A stretch of DNA of 64,000 nucleotides from Liriodendron chinense (GCA_003013855.2 ML058386.1:1-64000); one strand, 5' to 3'. Counted from the first letter of the stretch, positions 46,117-58,689 are shown. Made by a program: numbers and translations. The notes: generated by a model not told the origin, from the letters alone.

Positions 46117-48165
46117 TCATCCTTGCGCATCGGTCGGGGGAGGAGCGGTACTCTCAGCTTCAGGGCCCACTTTCGAGACCCCTCCCACTTGAGTGACCTC
46201 AGTCACCTCGTTCTCAGCGGCCGCTCTTTCCTCCGCAGCTATGATAGCCGCGACCTTCTTGAACTCTCCCATATCGAAAGATTGAGACATTCGCTGCACC
46301 ACTCATAATGCGAAGTCGCGACCAGCATCGTACGACTCATATCTTTCATCATCATACAACTGCGAAGTCCGGAACTCCATGATGGCTCGAGCCCCTTCTT
46401 CGGAGAGCATCTTGACAAGGGCCACTCTCTCCTCCTCCTAATGGATCGAGTCATCCTTGAGCCGCGCAAGGGTGGAGCGCTCTTTTTCCAGATTGTCGTT
46501 AACTTCCTTGAGCTGCGACTTGCTTTCTGCAAGCTGCTCCTCCAGCGAGATCTTGTCTTGACGGAAGATTTCTCTTTCTCTCTCTACCTTCTCCTTCATC
46601 TCCGCGAGCTTGGCGAAGTTCGAGTCTAAAGTCTGATATCTATCAGTCAAGACTTGAACCTTTTCGATGAGGATCTTTCTCTCCCCAGTCATCTTCGCGA
46701 TCAAAGTCTCGCGGGACTTATTGACTTGGTTCCTTCCGTGGACCGCCTTCTCCAAGGCAACCCTCTTCCCCTCGGCCTCATCTATTATACGACGGGCGGC
46801 GAGGATATCACGCCTCGTCCGTATGATGAGATCCAAGCCCTGCAGAAAGGAAGGAAGACTATGAGATAAGCGTTCGAAAGTCAACAAAGAGAGCAAACAA
46901 CAGGGTGAAATTAGAGCAAATTTTACCTGGACCATCCTCACTCCTGCATCAAGAGAGAGGTCTTCCGGGCTTAGTTCGGGGAGGTTACCAAAAGTTTGGG
47001 GGAGATGTTATACAAAAGAAACTTGCAGATGGGGTGTAGGTGGCTGGGGACGGTGAATGTTCCGACTCCAGAAGGCTGGGCTATGACTAGCCCAGCTGGG
47101 CTCGCATCTTGAGCAGCCGTCTGCTCGCGAGCAGGAATCATCTCGCGAGCACCTTCTAGCTTGCGAGGTTCTTCGGCTGGGGGGCAACTCGACCCCGCCC
47201 CGTTGTTCCTCGGGGAGTTGTCAATAATATCAATGACCGGTGGTTCAGGAGGAACCACCGGTGCAGAAACCACTGGCGCAGCCGCCGCAGTCTCAGGAAG
47301 TGGGGTTTGGGCAGTTTCACTCGGCTGATTAGACGGGTGAGAGGGACCGGCAGATGTCTTCTTTTGCCTCTTCGAGTCGGTGCCCTTTAGGCGAGGCAGC
47401 AACCTCTCTTCTCCCCCACGTTTGTCATCGCGACCTCCTCGCGAGATATTAACCCGACCATTGTGAGTCGAGAGGCTGACAGACAAGCCTCGATATGCCT
47501 GTCGCGATCAGGTAACTTGTAAACCTTTACGATCTTCTCATGAATTCCCCCTTTCAAGTTCGGCTTCCCCACAGTCAGAACACCTGCAAACATGAGCAAA
47601 GTTTAGAAAAGCAGAGAATCCAAAGTTGGTTCATAAATCTAGGAAGAGTGAAGCTACGCCCACCTTCACAGAAAAATCGGCTCACGTTATGGCCCCCAGA
47701 GGTGGACCCTGTCTCAGACTCCCAGCTCCCGGAAGCGTAAAACCAGCGTTTCCTCCATCCGGGGTAATTCGAAGAGGGTTTCCCCAAGACAAAATTATCC
47801 CGATGCCAGTAACACATGTAATACCAGCCTTCGCTGGAGGGGGCTTTCTTAAGTTGGTACATTCGGAGGAACTCTTCTGCAGTTAACTTTTCGTTACCGG
47901 CTTGCGCCCAAAGAACGAAGGAGCTCAGAATTACCCTCCAGCCGTTTACAATAAGTTGCCCGGGGGCAATCTTATAACTCCGGAGTACGCCGCGAATGAA
48001 GGGGTGAAGGGGAAGGCGCACCCCAAGGATGACGAAATACTCATAAAGGGTGACACAACCGGGGGGAGGTGAGTCCGGGGTTTCTCCCTCTCCGGGCAAC
48101 CGGAAAGCAACTGAGTTGGGAGCCTGGTATCTCTCTCGCAACTCACTCAGCTGTTCCTCTGTCAT
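46117..48165 (-). pseudogene. Tat B antisense accessory ORF, Transposase_28-like plus coiled coil
   Basis: Three exons on the minus strand can be inferred: 48165-47664, 47583-46927 and 46839-46117, with GT-AG introns of 80 and 87 bp. Exon 1 has the domain catalogued in Pfam as putative gypsy-type transposon (PF04195) (GVRLPLHPFIRGVLRSYKIA, WYYMCYWHRDNFV, PGWRKRWFYASG). Exon 2 is a basic then Pro-rich segment (KGTDSKRQKKTSAG). Exon 3 is a long Glu/Lys/Leu coiled coil (ERKILIEKVQVLTDRYQTL). Antisense ORFs of this kind are known from Tat elements; their function is unestablished. Damage: a frameshift near 47440, and stops near 46438 and 46303. The frame is open upstream of 48165 to about 48290 without another ATG. 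Confidence 0.8.
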
Positions 48166-48295
48166 TATGGAAGGGTACCCGGACTCAGAGTATCTACCCG
48201 CCGGAACCCTCGCATTGTTAGAGGAAGAAGATTCTGGGGTAGCATCCCCCAGGGGGACGGTCTCCTCATCAGAATCCCCCGCTATGGTTGTTTAA

Positions 48296-48776
48296 GATAA
48301 AAAAGGAGGAGGAAAATAGTACTTTGGGAAAGAGGAAGAATGAAGGACGAAGCTATACCAGAAGGAATTGGAGGAACGAAGTTTCACCACAGAGACGAAG
48401 TTACACCAGAGACAAAAGTTACACCAGAGGAAAGAAGGAAGCAAGGAGAGAGGGAGGATTTTCGTAAACTTTGGATGAAATTTCGAAAACTTCGCAGGCT
48501 CCGTATATTTATAAGCAATCATTCCTCAAGATATGGCGACACGCGGCAATCGTTCGCTTGGCACAACAATTGAACGGACATGGTTATTAATTTCGTGGAT
48601 ACGTGGCCGACGCCTCTTCATTTCCTCTCTGCCGAAAAGCTGCAGAAAGGTAGCGCTCATTAATAACAGTCCAATCATGTATGACTTCACCTCCGAGAAA
48701 GGGATTAGGCGGTTATGCGTGCCAGTAAGCAAGTCCTTCCCTTAGACTTCTCGACGGCAAGGACTTGGCGGGCATC
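48296..48776 (-). promoter_or_regulatory. Putative promoter of the antisense ORF and 3' untranslated part of Tat B
   Basis: On the minus strand a TATAAATATACGG box lies at about 48514-48502, roughly 350 bp before the antisense ORF start, with AC-rich and CAAAGTTT-type leader sequence between. That spacing suits a dedicated RNA polymerase II promoter reading away from the 3' LTR. A purine-rich stretch (GGCAAGGACTTGGCGGG) just before 48777 is the best polypurine tract candidate. Confidence 0.5.
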
Positions 48777-49493
48777 TGTTATATCCAAATTGCAGTGGTC
48801 GAAGATAGCGAAGACTCGAGGCTTGCAAGCGCCTTTGTGACGGTATTCGACCTGCGAGCCCTTCTAGTTAAGGCTCGTATATTGGAAAAATACGGTACGC
48901 AACTTCTGAACCACTGAGCCCTTTTGGTCAAGGCTCGTATATCGAGAAAGTACGGTATCCCTTCTGAGTATGCAAGCATCTCGATTTGTGGTCGTTGAAA
49001 GGCTCTGCATCTCAAATATGCGAGAAGTTATCCCCGAGCCTGAACGTCCTCCGCCTTTTTAGTACCAGCAGCCCATATAGACCGATTTTGGGCTTATCTT
49101 TGTTCGCGGTTCCGAACCTCAGGGGATCACTATCAGGGAACGTAATCGACCAGATGTTTAATTGGACCAGGCCATCTCCTTATCTAAGGATCAACAGGAT
49201 AAACACCTTATCTCCGAAAATCAATAGTAATCTTAATGTCTTGCGTAACAGATTGGATCACTTGAACCTATATAAATGGGTGGCCTCATAGACGAGAAAG
49301 GTACACAGTCTCTTAGCGGATATCCCGCTGTTTCCTTTTATAACAATGTCCCACCTGACTTAAGCTTTGGAGGGCCATCGGCTGGACACCGGCCACCCTT
49401 AGTTTTCTCTTGTGTTCTTTCAGGTTCGAAAGGAAGCTGCCTTGAAGGAAGGTGAACATCTGGAGGATCCTGATACCAAATTCGACGTAAACA
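48777..49493 (+). repeat. Tat B 3' LTR
   Basis: The LTR is 717 bp, begins TGTTATATCC and ends GTAAACA, followed by the TCTAT duplication. Compared with the 5' LTR, most differences in the first 200 bp are C/T or G/A. The two ~60 bp tandem units are present here too (about 48855-48960). Confidence 0.93.
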
Positions 49494-49498
49494 TCTAT

Positions 49499-51656
49499 CA
49501 TCTTGTGCATCGTCAATTATTGATTCTTCTAGTTCCTTTATAGTATCCTTTCGGAACAAAGAAACCTCATCAAATTTGACATCATGGCTCAGGGTGATCT
49601 TTTGTGTGACAGGGTCATATATGCGATAACCCTTCACACCATCACCATAGCCCACAAAGATTTTTTTTTCTGGCCTTATGGTCTAGCTTATCTCTCTCAT
49701 CTGGCGGTACATGAGAGTAAGCCTCACAACCAAAGACCCGCAGACTCGAGTAGTCTAGCGTACGACTACTCCACACTTCCTCAGGGATTTTACATTCAAT
49801 TGCCATAAAGGGAGATTGATTTATCAAGTAACAAGCTGTGTTAACGGCCTCAGTCCATAGCTCTTTGCCCAACTCAGGATTACTAATCATGGATCGAGCT
49901 CTCTCCAAGAGAGTCCGATTCATCCGCTCTGCCACACCATTCTGCTTTGGCGTGTAGTGCATTATGTTGTGCCTTACGATCCCCTCTTCCTTACAATATG
50001 TGTTAAACTCCCTGAAAGTGAACTCACCTCCATTGTCGGTTCTCAAAAGTTTTAATTTCTGCCCTAACTGATTCTCCACCATCGCCATCCAATACTTGAA
50101 GGTCATGAAGACATCGAATTTATTTTTCAGAAAATAAACCCAAAGCTTCTTGCTATAATCATCGATGAACGACACGAACCACGATGACCCCCCAACAGAA
50201 ATAATGGGCGACGACCCCTATACATCAGAATTGACATAATCAAACAACCTTTTACATACATGTTCCCCCCTTTAAATGACAATCTAGACCGTTTTCCATA
50301 CATGTAATGTTTACATATAATAAAGTCTACAGATTTTAAGGAAGGAATCAAAGATCGTTCAGAGAGTACATTCATGCCCCGCTTGCTCATATGGCCTAAG
50401 TGTGCATGCTACATACGTGCAGGCGTGGAATCCGCTACAACCGCTGCAGCTCCATCTACTGAAGTGCTCCCAATTAGTCTGTAAATGTTCCCATGCATCT
50501 ATCCCTTCATAATTACAACGGCCCCCTTTAAAACTTTGCAGAACCGATCAAAATCGGTGAACTTGCACCCCAATGCTTTGAGTGCACTAAGGGAAATTAG
50601 ATTCTTCCTCAACTTGAGAACATGCCTCACTTCTGTCAAGGTTCGTTCGATCCCATCGAACATCTTGATGCACACAGTACCAATTCTCACAACTTTGCAG
50701 CCGTAGTAATCGCCTAGAAACACCGAGCCTCCCTCATACTCCCTGTAGGAAGTAAAGACGCTCTTATCTGGGCACATGTGATATGAAGCCTCGGAGTCCT
50801 TGATCCACTCATCACTGAGAGATCCAACCTTTGACGTCGTCAAGACCTCGCACACATCACTACCACCTTCTTTAGCTTCGGCGGTATTGGCTTCCCTAGA
50901 AGAGTCACCTGACTTCTCCTTCTTATACTTGGGACTCTTGCAGTCCTTTTTCATGTGCCCAACTTGGCCACATCCCCAACACTTCAACTTGCCTTTGCCC
51001 TTGCCCTTTGATTTGGATCGAGAACGTGATGATCCTTCACCTCACTTAGAATTCCTTCCTCTCATAAACAGTGCTTCGGAGGAGGAATTAGCATCACCGC
51101 TTTTCTGTCTTATGGCCTTCGATTGAAGGGCTGAGACAACGGTCTCGACACTAATAGTGTCCTTACTCGAGCACAACAAGTCCCTGAGTGACTCATATGA
51201 ACTAGGAAGTGAGTTCAATAAGATCAAGGCTTGATACTCGTCCTTCATCTACTCACCAAAATCAAACAACTTGCAAATCAGCTTGTTGAACGTGCTAATA
51301 TGGTCCTTCACATCCGTCCCCTCCGCCATCTTCAAAGTGAAGAGTTGCATCATTAGATAGATGAGATTTTCTAGAGACTTCTTCGCATAGATGTTATTTA
51401 GCTTGGTCCATGTCTCTACAGTGGTCTTCTCCTTCATGACGTTATAGAGGACGTCATCAACAAGGCACAATTGGATTGAGGTCATAGCCTTCTCATCCAT
51501 CTTTGTCCACTCATCATCTTTCATCTCGGCAGGTCATTTTTTAAGGGCGTTCATGACCCCTTGTTAAGTTAGGACGACACGCATCTTCACCTTTCACAAA
51601 TCAAAGTTGTTTTTGCCCGAGAACTTCTCAACGTCAAACTTCGTACTTGAAGCCAT
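49499..51656 (-). pseudogene. Copia B gag, protease and integrase part
   Basis: ATG at 51654-51656 starts a Gag (MASSTKFDVEKFSGKNNF) with several in-frame stops and the conserved MKDDEWTKMDEKAMTSIQL block, then KAIRQKSGDANS and the CCHC knuckle CWGCGQVGHMKKDC (50981-50940). The protease box reads DSEAS instead of DSGAS (changed codon at 50790-50792), which should abolish activity. Integrase shows FIDDYSKK, RTDNGGEF and QNGVAERMNR (50175-49642) and ALCGYGDGVKGYRIYD-like words after a frameshift in a T run near 49660. The Tat B insertion interrupts the linker after DDAQDD at 49498. Confidence 0.9.
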
Positions 51657-51712
51657 GAGATCGATTCAGAAAACTTCTTCTTCAACCTTCCAACAATATC
51701 TTTGATACCACT

Positions 51713-52301
51713 TGTTGGAAATCCAATCAGCGGAAGCACCGAAGAAGATCAAACAATCACCACACAGCCACATAAGCAATCAACACAAAAGTACACAAAT
51801 TTTACGTGGAAAACCCTTGTGGTAAAAAACCACGGCACAAAGCGACACCTCCACTATGATAAACATATGATTACAGAGCTAATATACTCGAGTAGATCCC
51901 AAAGATGAACAAGAGCTCTAAAACCCTCACAATCCTCTAACTCAAAACCCTAATCTCGTATTAGGACTCCTTGGTATTACTTAGTATATAGCCTAACACG
52001 ATTATGAAATATATTTATAAGAGGAAACTCGAAATTAGAAACACAGCACGAAAATCGCGCAACAATTCAAATCCCGCAAGACCACTGACCGGTTGTGACT
52101 GGTCTAGAGAGTTTTGCCTACCCACTGCCTCAACTCAGACCTATCTGGCGACCAGTCTGAGCACCCAGCGACCGGTCTAACGACCGGTCTCAAATGGCCA
52201 AAAAACGTTTAGAGAGTTTTCAGCCCAAACTGTGGCATACTGTCCACTGGCCAATCGGTCAGTGGACACTGTGAAAGTGCAATTTTGAGGCCTTCACAAC
52301 A
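51713..52301 (-). repeat. Copia B 5' LTR
   Basis: The LTR is 589 bp and ends with the shared ATTCA target at 52302. A TATAAATA box lies at 52019-52012 on the minus strand, with the palindrome region at 52081-52260 upstream of it. Compared with the 3' LTR, one GACCGGTC unit is missing near 52085, which explains most of the 15 bp length difference. Just inside at 51712 the complement of TGGTATCA forms the primer binding site. Confidence 0.92.
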
Positions 52302-52306
52302 ATTCA

Positions 52307-52961
52307 TGTTACCAACAATGAAAAAGGTTTCCTGTTGTAAAATTAATTGATCAATTAAGGTGTAGTTGTGTGAGAGGCATCCAAACAAAGTGGAATACGA
52401 AAATGAGTCCTGAATGTTGCTAATTGAGTGTTTAAACTGACTCGAGAAGAATGTAACTTGGATCCATAGATCTGAATGAAGAAGGCAAGATAGACTGCAG
52501 TTGGGTGCAATGGGCTGAATAACCCACCTCACCAGCTTCGAGCCAGGCTTGTATCTACTCGCTTGGCCCATGGGCAGGGATTGGCCCTCGCATTTATGGC
52601 TCGATCGAATTTTGGGTCAGGGTTGGACTTTATATGTAGATGGGTTATGTGCTACAAATATGCCATTCAAATCCTTGGTTAGGCAACGATCCGACCCTTG
52701 GTTTCAATCCTCTAAAATGTTTGTTTCTTTGAGCATGTGTGGCCCACCTGATCAATGGATAAATTAGGTTGATTCAAGCGGGAAAAAGGGATTTTATTGA
52801 TTTTTGGGCCATTGGATCCTGATCGGGCCTAGGTGTAACCAAATTTTTTTGTGCTCGGGCTTGGTCCTCATGTGTTAGACCTATGTAGGGCTCGTGCCAC
52901 CCCTACTGCAGTTAGAGGAACTTGGAAGTGTGGGAAATCTCAAAGGTCATTTTAAATATCG
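52307..52961. other. Original 3' flank of the RGLG-like gene, unassigned
   Basis: This sequence continues the host locus that copia B split. No open frame is convincing. It contains scattered GGCTCG and GGGCTTGG phrases (52550-52900) of a dispersed plant repeat, and an ACCCCTA near 52900. Confidence 0.35.
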
Positions 52962-53853
52962 TGTTGTTGCCGAATTTTAACAACAGGTGAGATGAGATCG
53001 TTGATCGATCTCGAGGATGAAGAAGGGTTTTGATCTCCTGATTCAAGACTTGCAAGGATATAACAACAGCTAAGAGGTGGTTGAAGACCAGCCGTTAGTC
53101 CTCCGATGCCTAAGTCAGTTTGATTTTGAACAATTGAATATCTCTGTTTTAGATCAGTCTTTGTATCGTACCTTGATAGTGAAGAGGATGTGTCCATTTA
53201 TAGACTTAGGTTGCCGGATTGTATTCCCTTATGATGGCCGTAATTTCAGGGGAGGGATTATCGGATAGCCGCGATCTCAGGCTGTTCCGTAGTTATGGGA
53301 GATGTTTTCGTATTCCTCAACGATCTTCCAGATTTCTCGTGTAAGACCTGTACCTTAATTAACCGACCATACATTTAGTTTTCGATGCCGGTACGTCTAG
53401 GACTGACCAGATCAACGATCTCTTATCACGACCCTGATTTAGTACCGCAACGACCCAAGACTTGTACCCTTGCGACCGCGCGGCGCCACAATTCCAACGC
53501 CGCGCGGCACGCTCCGTTTCGATACCCAGTTTAAAAGATGCATTCATGTACGTAAATCAAGGTGGGCCACGCTACATATGCATGGCGTGGGCCCCACTTG
53601 CACAAATCCCAAGGTTGTCCCATCAATCAATCAAATATCCCATCAATCAATCAAGCATCACATCAATCAATCAAATGTCCCATCAATTACATCCCTCTCT
53701 CCCCAAAAGTCGACTAAGCCCATACCTAAGCCACTCCCCCCTCATAAATGCTCCATTTCATTTCTACCCTCACTCTCTTTCAAAATTCCATCCATATCCC
53801 CAAATCCCCTACCACAAAAGGGGCATACGTATGGCCTCCCCCATTTTCATTTT

Positions 53854-53896
<43 letters not shown>

Positions 53897-54099
53897 TAAG
53901 AAAAGAAGAGATTAAAGAAAGAGTATTTGTGAGCTTAAGTGATTAAAGGAGGAGATCCACCCCATCAAGCCGTCCGATCGACTATCCGACCCGATTCGAC
54001 CGTTCAACATCATTATGAGTGCATCCCTTTCCCCTAGGTTTCGGGTAGAATCAAGGGATCGAGTGAGGCCCACCATTTTGATGGTGTGGATGTCACTTG

Positions 54100-56600
54100 A
54101 TTACCCGTTTTAAGGAGATGGGTGGGCCACATATGTGGACCCCACATGTAATGTATCCACGCACTTCAACCATCTTGCTAGATCATTGAGGACAAAAGTC
54201 CAAGATGAGGCTTGTTTAACATGGAAGTCTACGTTGTTTATGCATTTTGGGAGGCCACACTTGCGGACCCCACCTTGATGCATGTCTCTAATCCATGACA
54301 TCCATCTGTTTTCCTATGCCATTTTAGGCATTGGCCACAAAAATCAGCCGAATCTAAATTTCAGGTGGGCCGCACCATAGAAAATAGTAGTAACAATGGT
54401 GTCTATTGTTGGAACCTTTTTAGGTCCACCATGATGGTTTTACAACACGAAAACTGACCAAGCCAGGGCTTATTAGACCAACCATTAGCTGGCCTATACG
54501 GTGGATGGACTGGATTTCTCTAATGGACCCCACCCCCCCTTGTTTATTCAAAAATAAACTATCAATAGTAAAGAAGTAAAGAACGTAAGGAAAAAAAAGT
54601 TGCTGGAGTGTGACGTAAAGTGATTTTTGGGCTTGGAAATGGCCCCACATGTGGGAACCACTATGTTATATCCACGCCGTCCATCGATCTCTCCATATCA
54701 TTTTAGGCCAAGGGCCGAAAAATGAAGAAGATCTAGATCTCAAGTGGGTCGTGCCGGAAGAAACAATATAGACTGTTGAAACCCTTCCAAGGCCCACTAT
54801 CATGTTTCTGTACAACAAAACCTGCCCAAATCAGGGCTCGTTAGGCCCACACTAAGCTGGCTAATCTGATGGACGAATTGGATTTCCCATGTGGGCCCCA
54901 CCATGTAAGGAAAACAAAAAAAAAAGAGGAAAGAAAAGAGAAAAAAAACAAGGAAAGGAGCCACTGGAAAGACAACGTCCAGAGGATGCTGCTGCCCAGC
55001 AGCGTGAGGGCGTAAGCCCCATTGGGCGTTAACCAGGGGGCCCCACTCAGGGACCCCACCATGATGTATTGGTTGTATCCAAACCGTTCATCTGCTTTGC
55101 CAGATCATTTTAGGACATGGGCCCAAGAATGAGGCATATCCAAGTCTCAGGTGGGCCACACCACAGAGAACAGTGGGAATAGTGACGTCCACCATTGAAA
55201 CTTCCCAGGGCCCATCTATGATGCTTATTTGCGGAACAACCTAGGCAAGGTCACACATGACCTGTTGTTACCTGCTCCCTGGCCATGAATGGCCAGGATG
55301 AAGGGAGAATACAAATATCAACTTGATCCAAAGCTCGTGGGGACCACATAGTGGGCGCTGCCTGGCAGCGTGCCAGGCACGCTATCTAAGCAGGGCCCAA
55401 CTCGTGCTGCCCAACATGATGTATGTGTTTAATCCTCACCGTCCATTTGTTCCTCCAGCTTATTCTAGAGCAGATGCCTGAAAATGAAGAAGATTCAGAT
55501 TCCAAGTGGGCCATGCCGCAGGAAAGGATGCCCACTGTTGAAACTTTCTTAGGCCCATTATTATGTTTTTGTGATAGGTATCATACCCCAAATCGAATCT
55601 CTTTAGGCCCGGCATGAGGTGGACAACCCAATGGATGGATTGGATATCTCATGTGGACCCCACCTCATGGAAAATAATAATAATAATGATAATAATAATA
55701 ATAATAAGAATAAGAAGAAGAAGGAGGTTGCTGGACAGTCAGCGTTCGTAAGAGGAGGAAGTCCTCTATGGGCGTGAAAAAGGTGGCCCACTCATGGGAT
55801 CCACCATGTTGTATATGTATTATCCACTCCATCCATTCATTTTATTAAATCGTTTTCAGGTCTAAGTCTAGAAATGGGACGGATCCAAATATCAGATGGG
55901 CCACACCATGAGAAACAGTTGGGACAGAAATGCCCACCATTGAGACTTTCCTATGGCCCACTATGATGTTTTCTTGCCATCCAATCCTGTTGATGGGGTC
56001 ACACGGACCTGTATGAAGGGACCACACCAATATCATCTTGATCCATAGACCGTGTGGGCCCCACCATGAGAAATAGTGGAGATTGAACGGCTACCATTGA
56101 AGCCTTCCTAAGGCACACCTTGATGTTTGAAAACATAAATACCAACTTGATTCAAAACTTCCTGGGCACCCCTCTCTGGGCAGCGTGCTTGGGCATGCTG
56201 ACCCAGCAGGTGGCCCAACCCCATGGGTCCCCCGTGATGCATGTGTTTGATCCAGGCCATCCTCTCTTAGGCCCACCTATTATGTATATGTTTTATCCAT
56301 TCCACCCATTTGTCCTTGCATATCATTTGAGGCTGTGGACTGCCCCAAGATGAGATAAATCCAATCTCAAGTGGACCAATGGTAGAGAACAATTGGGTCG
56401 GGTCGGGACCTAACCATGGGGCTGCCGTATGACGCCCACTATGATGCGTATGTCTAGCCGTACATTGAGACCGCCTTAATTTTTGTGCTTGATCCAAGCC
56501 ATCCAAATGAATGGACCCTAGCATGTTATGTACATGATGGCCTTGGGACCACCTTAATGTATGTGTTCGAATGACCGCGTTGTCCATCCCGTGGATCCAC
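54100..56600. repeat. Tandem GTGGGGCCCACC units inside the 6 kb solo LTR
   Basis: About six units repeat the order GGACCCCACCNTGATG, TATCCACNCCGTCCATC, CCATTTTAGGC, AAATGAAGA-AGATC, TCAAGTGGGCC-CACC, AGAAACAGT, CCATTGAAAC-TTCC, each near 330-420 bp, with short GCTGCCCAGCAGC or GCTGGACAG-type dyads and A-rich or TAA microsatellite tracts between them. The unit order matches that in the 4.3 kb solo LTR and at 255-880. Confidence 0.7.
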
Positions 56601-56704
56601 CTTGATGATTAGTTGTGTAAACCCTTGTTGAAAGGTCATATAGATCTGGATGTATGGGAATTCCTAAAGTTCGCATGAACCAAGTCATAGGGCTACCTTC
56701 TTAA

Positions 56705-56815
56705 CACACCCTGTTGAACCATCTTGTCAATTCACTTTGTTAACTCACCATGTTGACCCGCCTTGTCAACCTGCCTTATTGACTCACCTTATTGACTCAC
56801 CATGTTGACTGATCC
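56705..56815. repeat. Short tandem array rich in TTGAC boxes
   Basis: A run of ~16 bp units of the type CACCTTATTGACTCAC and variants holds six TTGAC or GTCAA cores at 56726, 56753, 56765, 56779, 56792 and 56805. TTGAC is the core of the W box bound by plant WRKY factors; binding here is not shown. Confidence 0.6.
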
Positions 56816-58689
56816 TGGTAACTCAGCTTGCTGTATACCTATATAACTCACCCCTCCTACCCTTGTACCCAATTATTAAAGACCACCATATCGTGTATAT
56901 CCCATCCACACCGTCCGTTTACCTTTAGGACGAGTGTGGGGTCCATCCTTGACATTAGTAGGTCATCTAGGTCATCAGTTATATGGAGCCTATTTTGATG
57001 TATGGGTTTGATCCGTCATCCTTCTTCGCACCCTATCGTGTTGTCCATCTACCTAAGACTATCCAATCACCTAAGTTCCATTATCATGTTGTTTATCTAT
57101 CTTGCAGCCCATCCTACGTTAGTGTCTCGCATCTATGTTGTTCCTTTTATGAACCAATCGTTAATGTATATCCCAACTGTACTATCGCACTACGGGTCTC
57201 GGCATGATTTTGGGTATTCTACTCTTGCTGCTCAAGTAGGTTCTGCCTTTGATGTGTCGGTAGTGTATTCAATCATTTTCTTTCCATTTGGGTTATATGA
57301 ATGTTAAAGGTTGATCCACACCGTTCAATTGTTGGACCATCTGTGTTGTTGTATACCATCCATCTCGGGTCCTATCTCTTTATGTTTGCTTGTGTTATAA
57401 GTGAATTATCTTTTTATGATGTTTTTAGTATGTCTGTTGCCATACGTAGTGTTGTTTGGAATGCTCCTATGTGATCTATATACTATATGCTTCGATGACC
57501 ACCATGCATGTGTAATGAGTATGCATCCTGAATCACCATTGTTAGTTGGGGACCACTAGGGCATAAACACATTCATAAAGCATTCGAGATGTAGTCGCGC
57601 AAATGTAATCCACGTGCTCTCTATCGCAAACCTTTCCAATAGGTATGGGACTATTCGAGGACATGAATCTATCATCTTGACTTACACTATATGGTAGGAA
57701 TGACTTAGCATACCTTGTAGCCCTTGGTGCGAGATTCCCTGGCAAGCGACATCCCGCACTATGACTCGATCATTCATATGTGTCCCCTCATCTTAATCAT
57801 ATCTCAAATAAGTTGGACTAAATTGATTTATAGCCATCATGGTAGATTGACTACTTGTTGACACTCATACTATATGCTTGGCTCATGCATCATGAATGCT
57901 TGGCTCATCTGATTGTCTTGTATCAACCGGCCATAGCGGCCGCGATTGTCGTGCAGTTCATTACCGGTTGACGATGACATTGTATTTGAGACCCTATAGT
58001 TTTATGGTGCTCTTTGGAGACTTGCACGGGCATGTCGTCCCATGTTTGTATGCATGGTTGCATTTCGCACCGTCTGCTTGTGCCGCACATAGCATGGTTA
58101 CTATGTTGCAACCACAGCTCCATCGTGGTTACAGAACACCGAAAATATGTGATCTTTAAACTGGATGCCAAAGATGTCCCTGGGTGAAAGTCCCTGATCT
58201 CGTTGGTACCAAGGTGGGTGCTCCATTTAAGGACCGGGTGGTTTAATCATATACCAGTATGCCGAATATTAGACGGCGGTGTTTTCCATTGCACGTGGTT
58301 AGTTTGGAAGGAGGTCTGACCTAACCTGCCGGAAGAGTGTTGGCAAAGTGGGTTGAGTTTGACCAGCTGTGAGTAGGTCCGCCATTGCACCAGATAGGCT
58401 TTGGCATTTTACCGGTGAGTAATGAGGTCTGTGAGACCCCGGTGATGTTCCGTTTCAGAGATGGTATTGGTATCACTGTATGGTATTGGATGGTCCTGAC
58501 GTGGGCGGGGCTGTAAGCCTGGGTGAGCTACCACAATGGGCGAGCTACCAGTTCCGAGTCCTGCATTGCTTAGGTGATCGCGTTATGACTGTTCGTATCT
58601 GGACTACTGTACTGAGAGGTGGTGATTTGCATACATGCATTGGATCATTGTATGTGACATTAGGCCATGTAGGTCATTGCATAGTATGA

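Larger units (their letters stand above)
39420..49493 (+). mobile_element. Tat-lineage Ty3/gypsy retrotransposon (Tat B), complete but decayed
   Basis: The 10,074 bp element has LTRs at 39420-40137 and 48777-49493 and the exact duplication TCTAT (39415-39419 and 49494-49498). Gypsy order is gag, protease, RT, RNase H, a second archaeal-type RNase H, integrase. The dual RNase H and the antisense accessory ORF between pol and the 3' LTR are both known marks of the Tat lineage. The PBS region reads TGACGCCGTCTGTGGGA after the 5' LTR. The LTRs differ at roughly 5 percent of sites by eye, mainly transitions, so the insertion is not very recent. Gag and pol are broken by stops and frameshifts. Confidence 0.95.
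37016..52301 (-). mobile_element. Ty1/copia element, minus strand (copia B), interrupted by Tat B
   Basis: Two LTRs of 604 bp (37016-37619) and 589 bp (51713-52301) and the exact 5 bp duplication ATTCA (37011-37015 and 52302-52306) define the insertion. The minus-strand order is LTR, PBS (TGGTATCA complement just inside 51712), gag, protease, integrase, RT, RNase H, LTR, which is copia, Tork-like by its integrase and Gag words. A 10 kb Tat element (39420-49493) splits it between integrase and RT. Without that insert the element would be about 5.2 kb. It landed next to the poly(A) signal of the ligase gene, in opposite orientation to it. Confidence 0.95.

Noticed and set aside
53462..53946. 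145 and 158 codon open frames ending in Arg-Glu repeats
   Set aside because: They cross a GA microsatellite and CAATCAAT repeats inside the 6 kb solo LTR; there is no recognisable protein.
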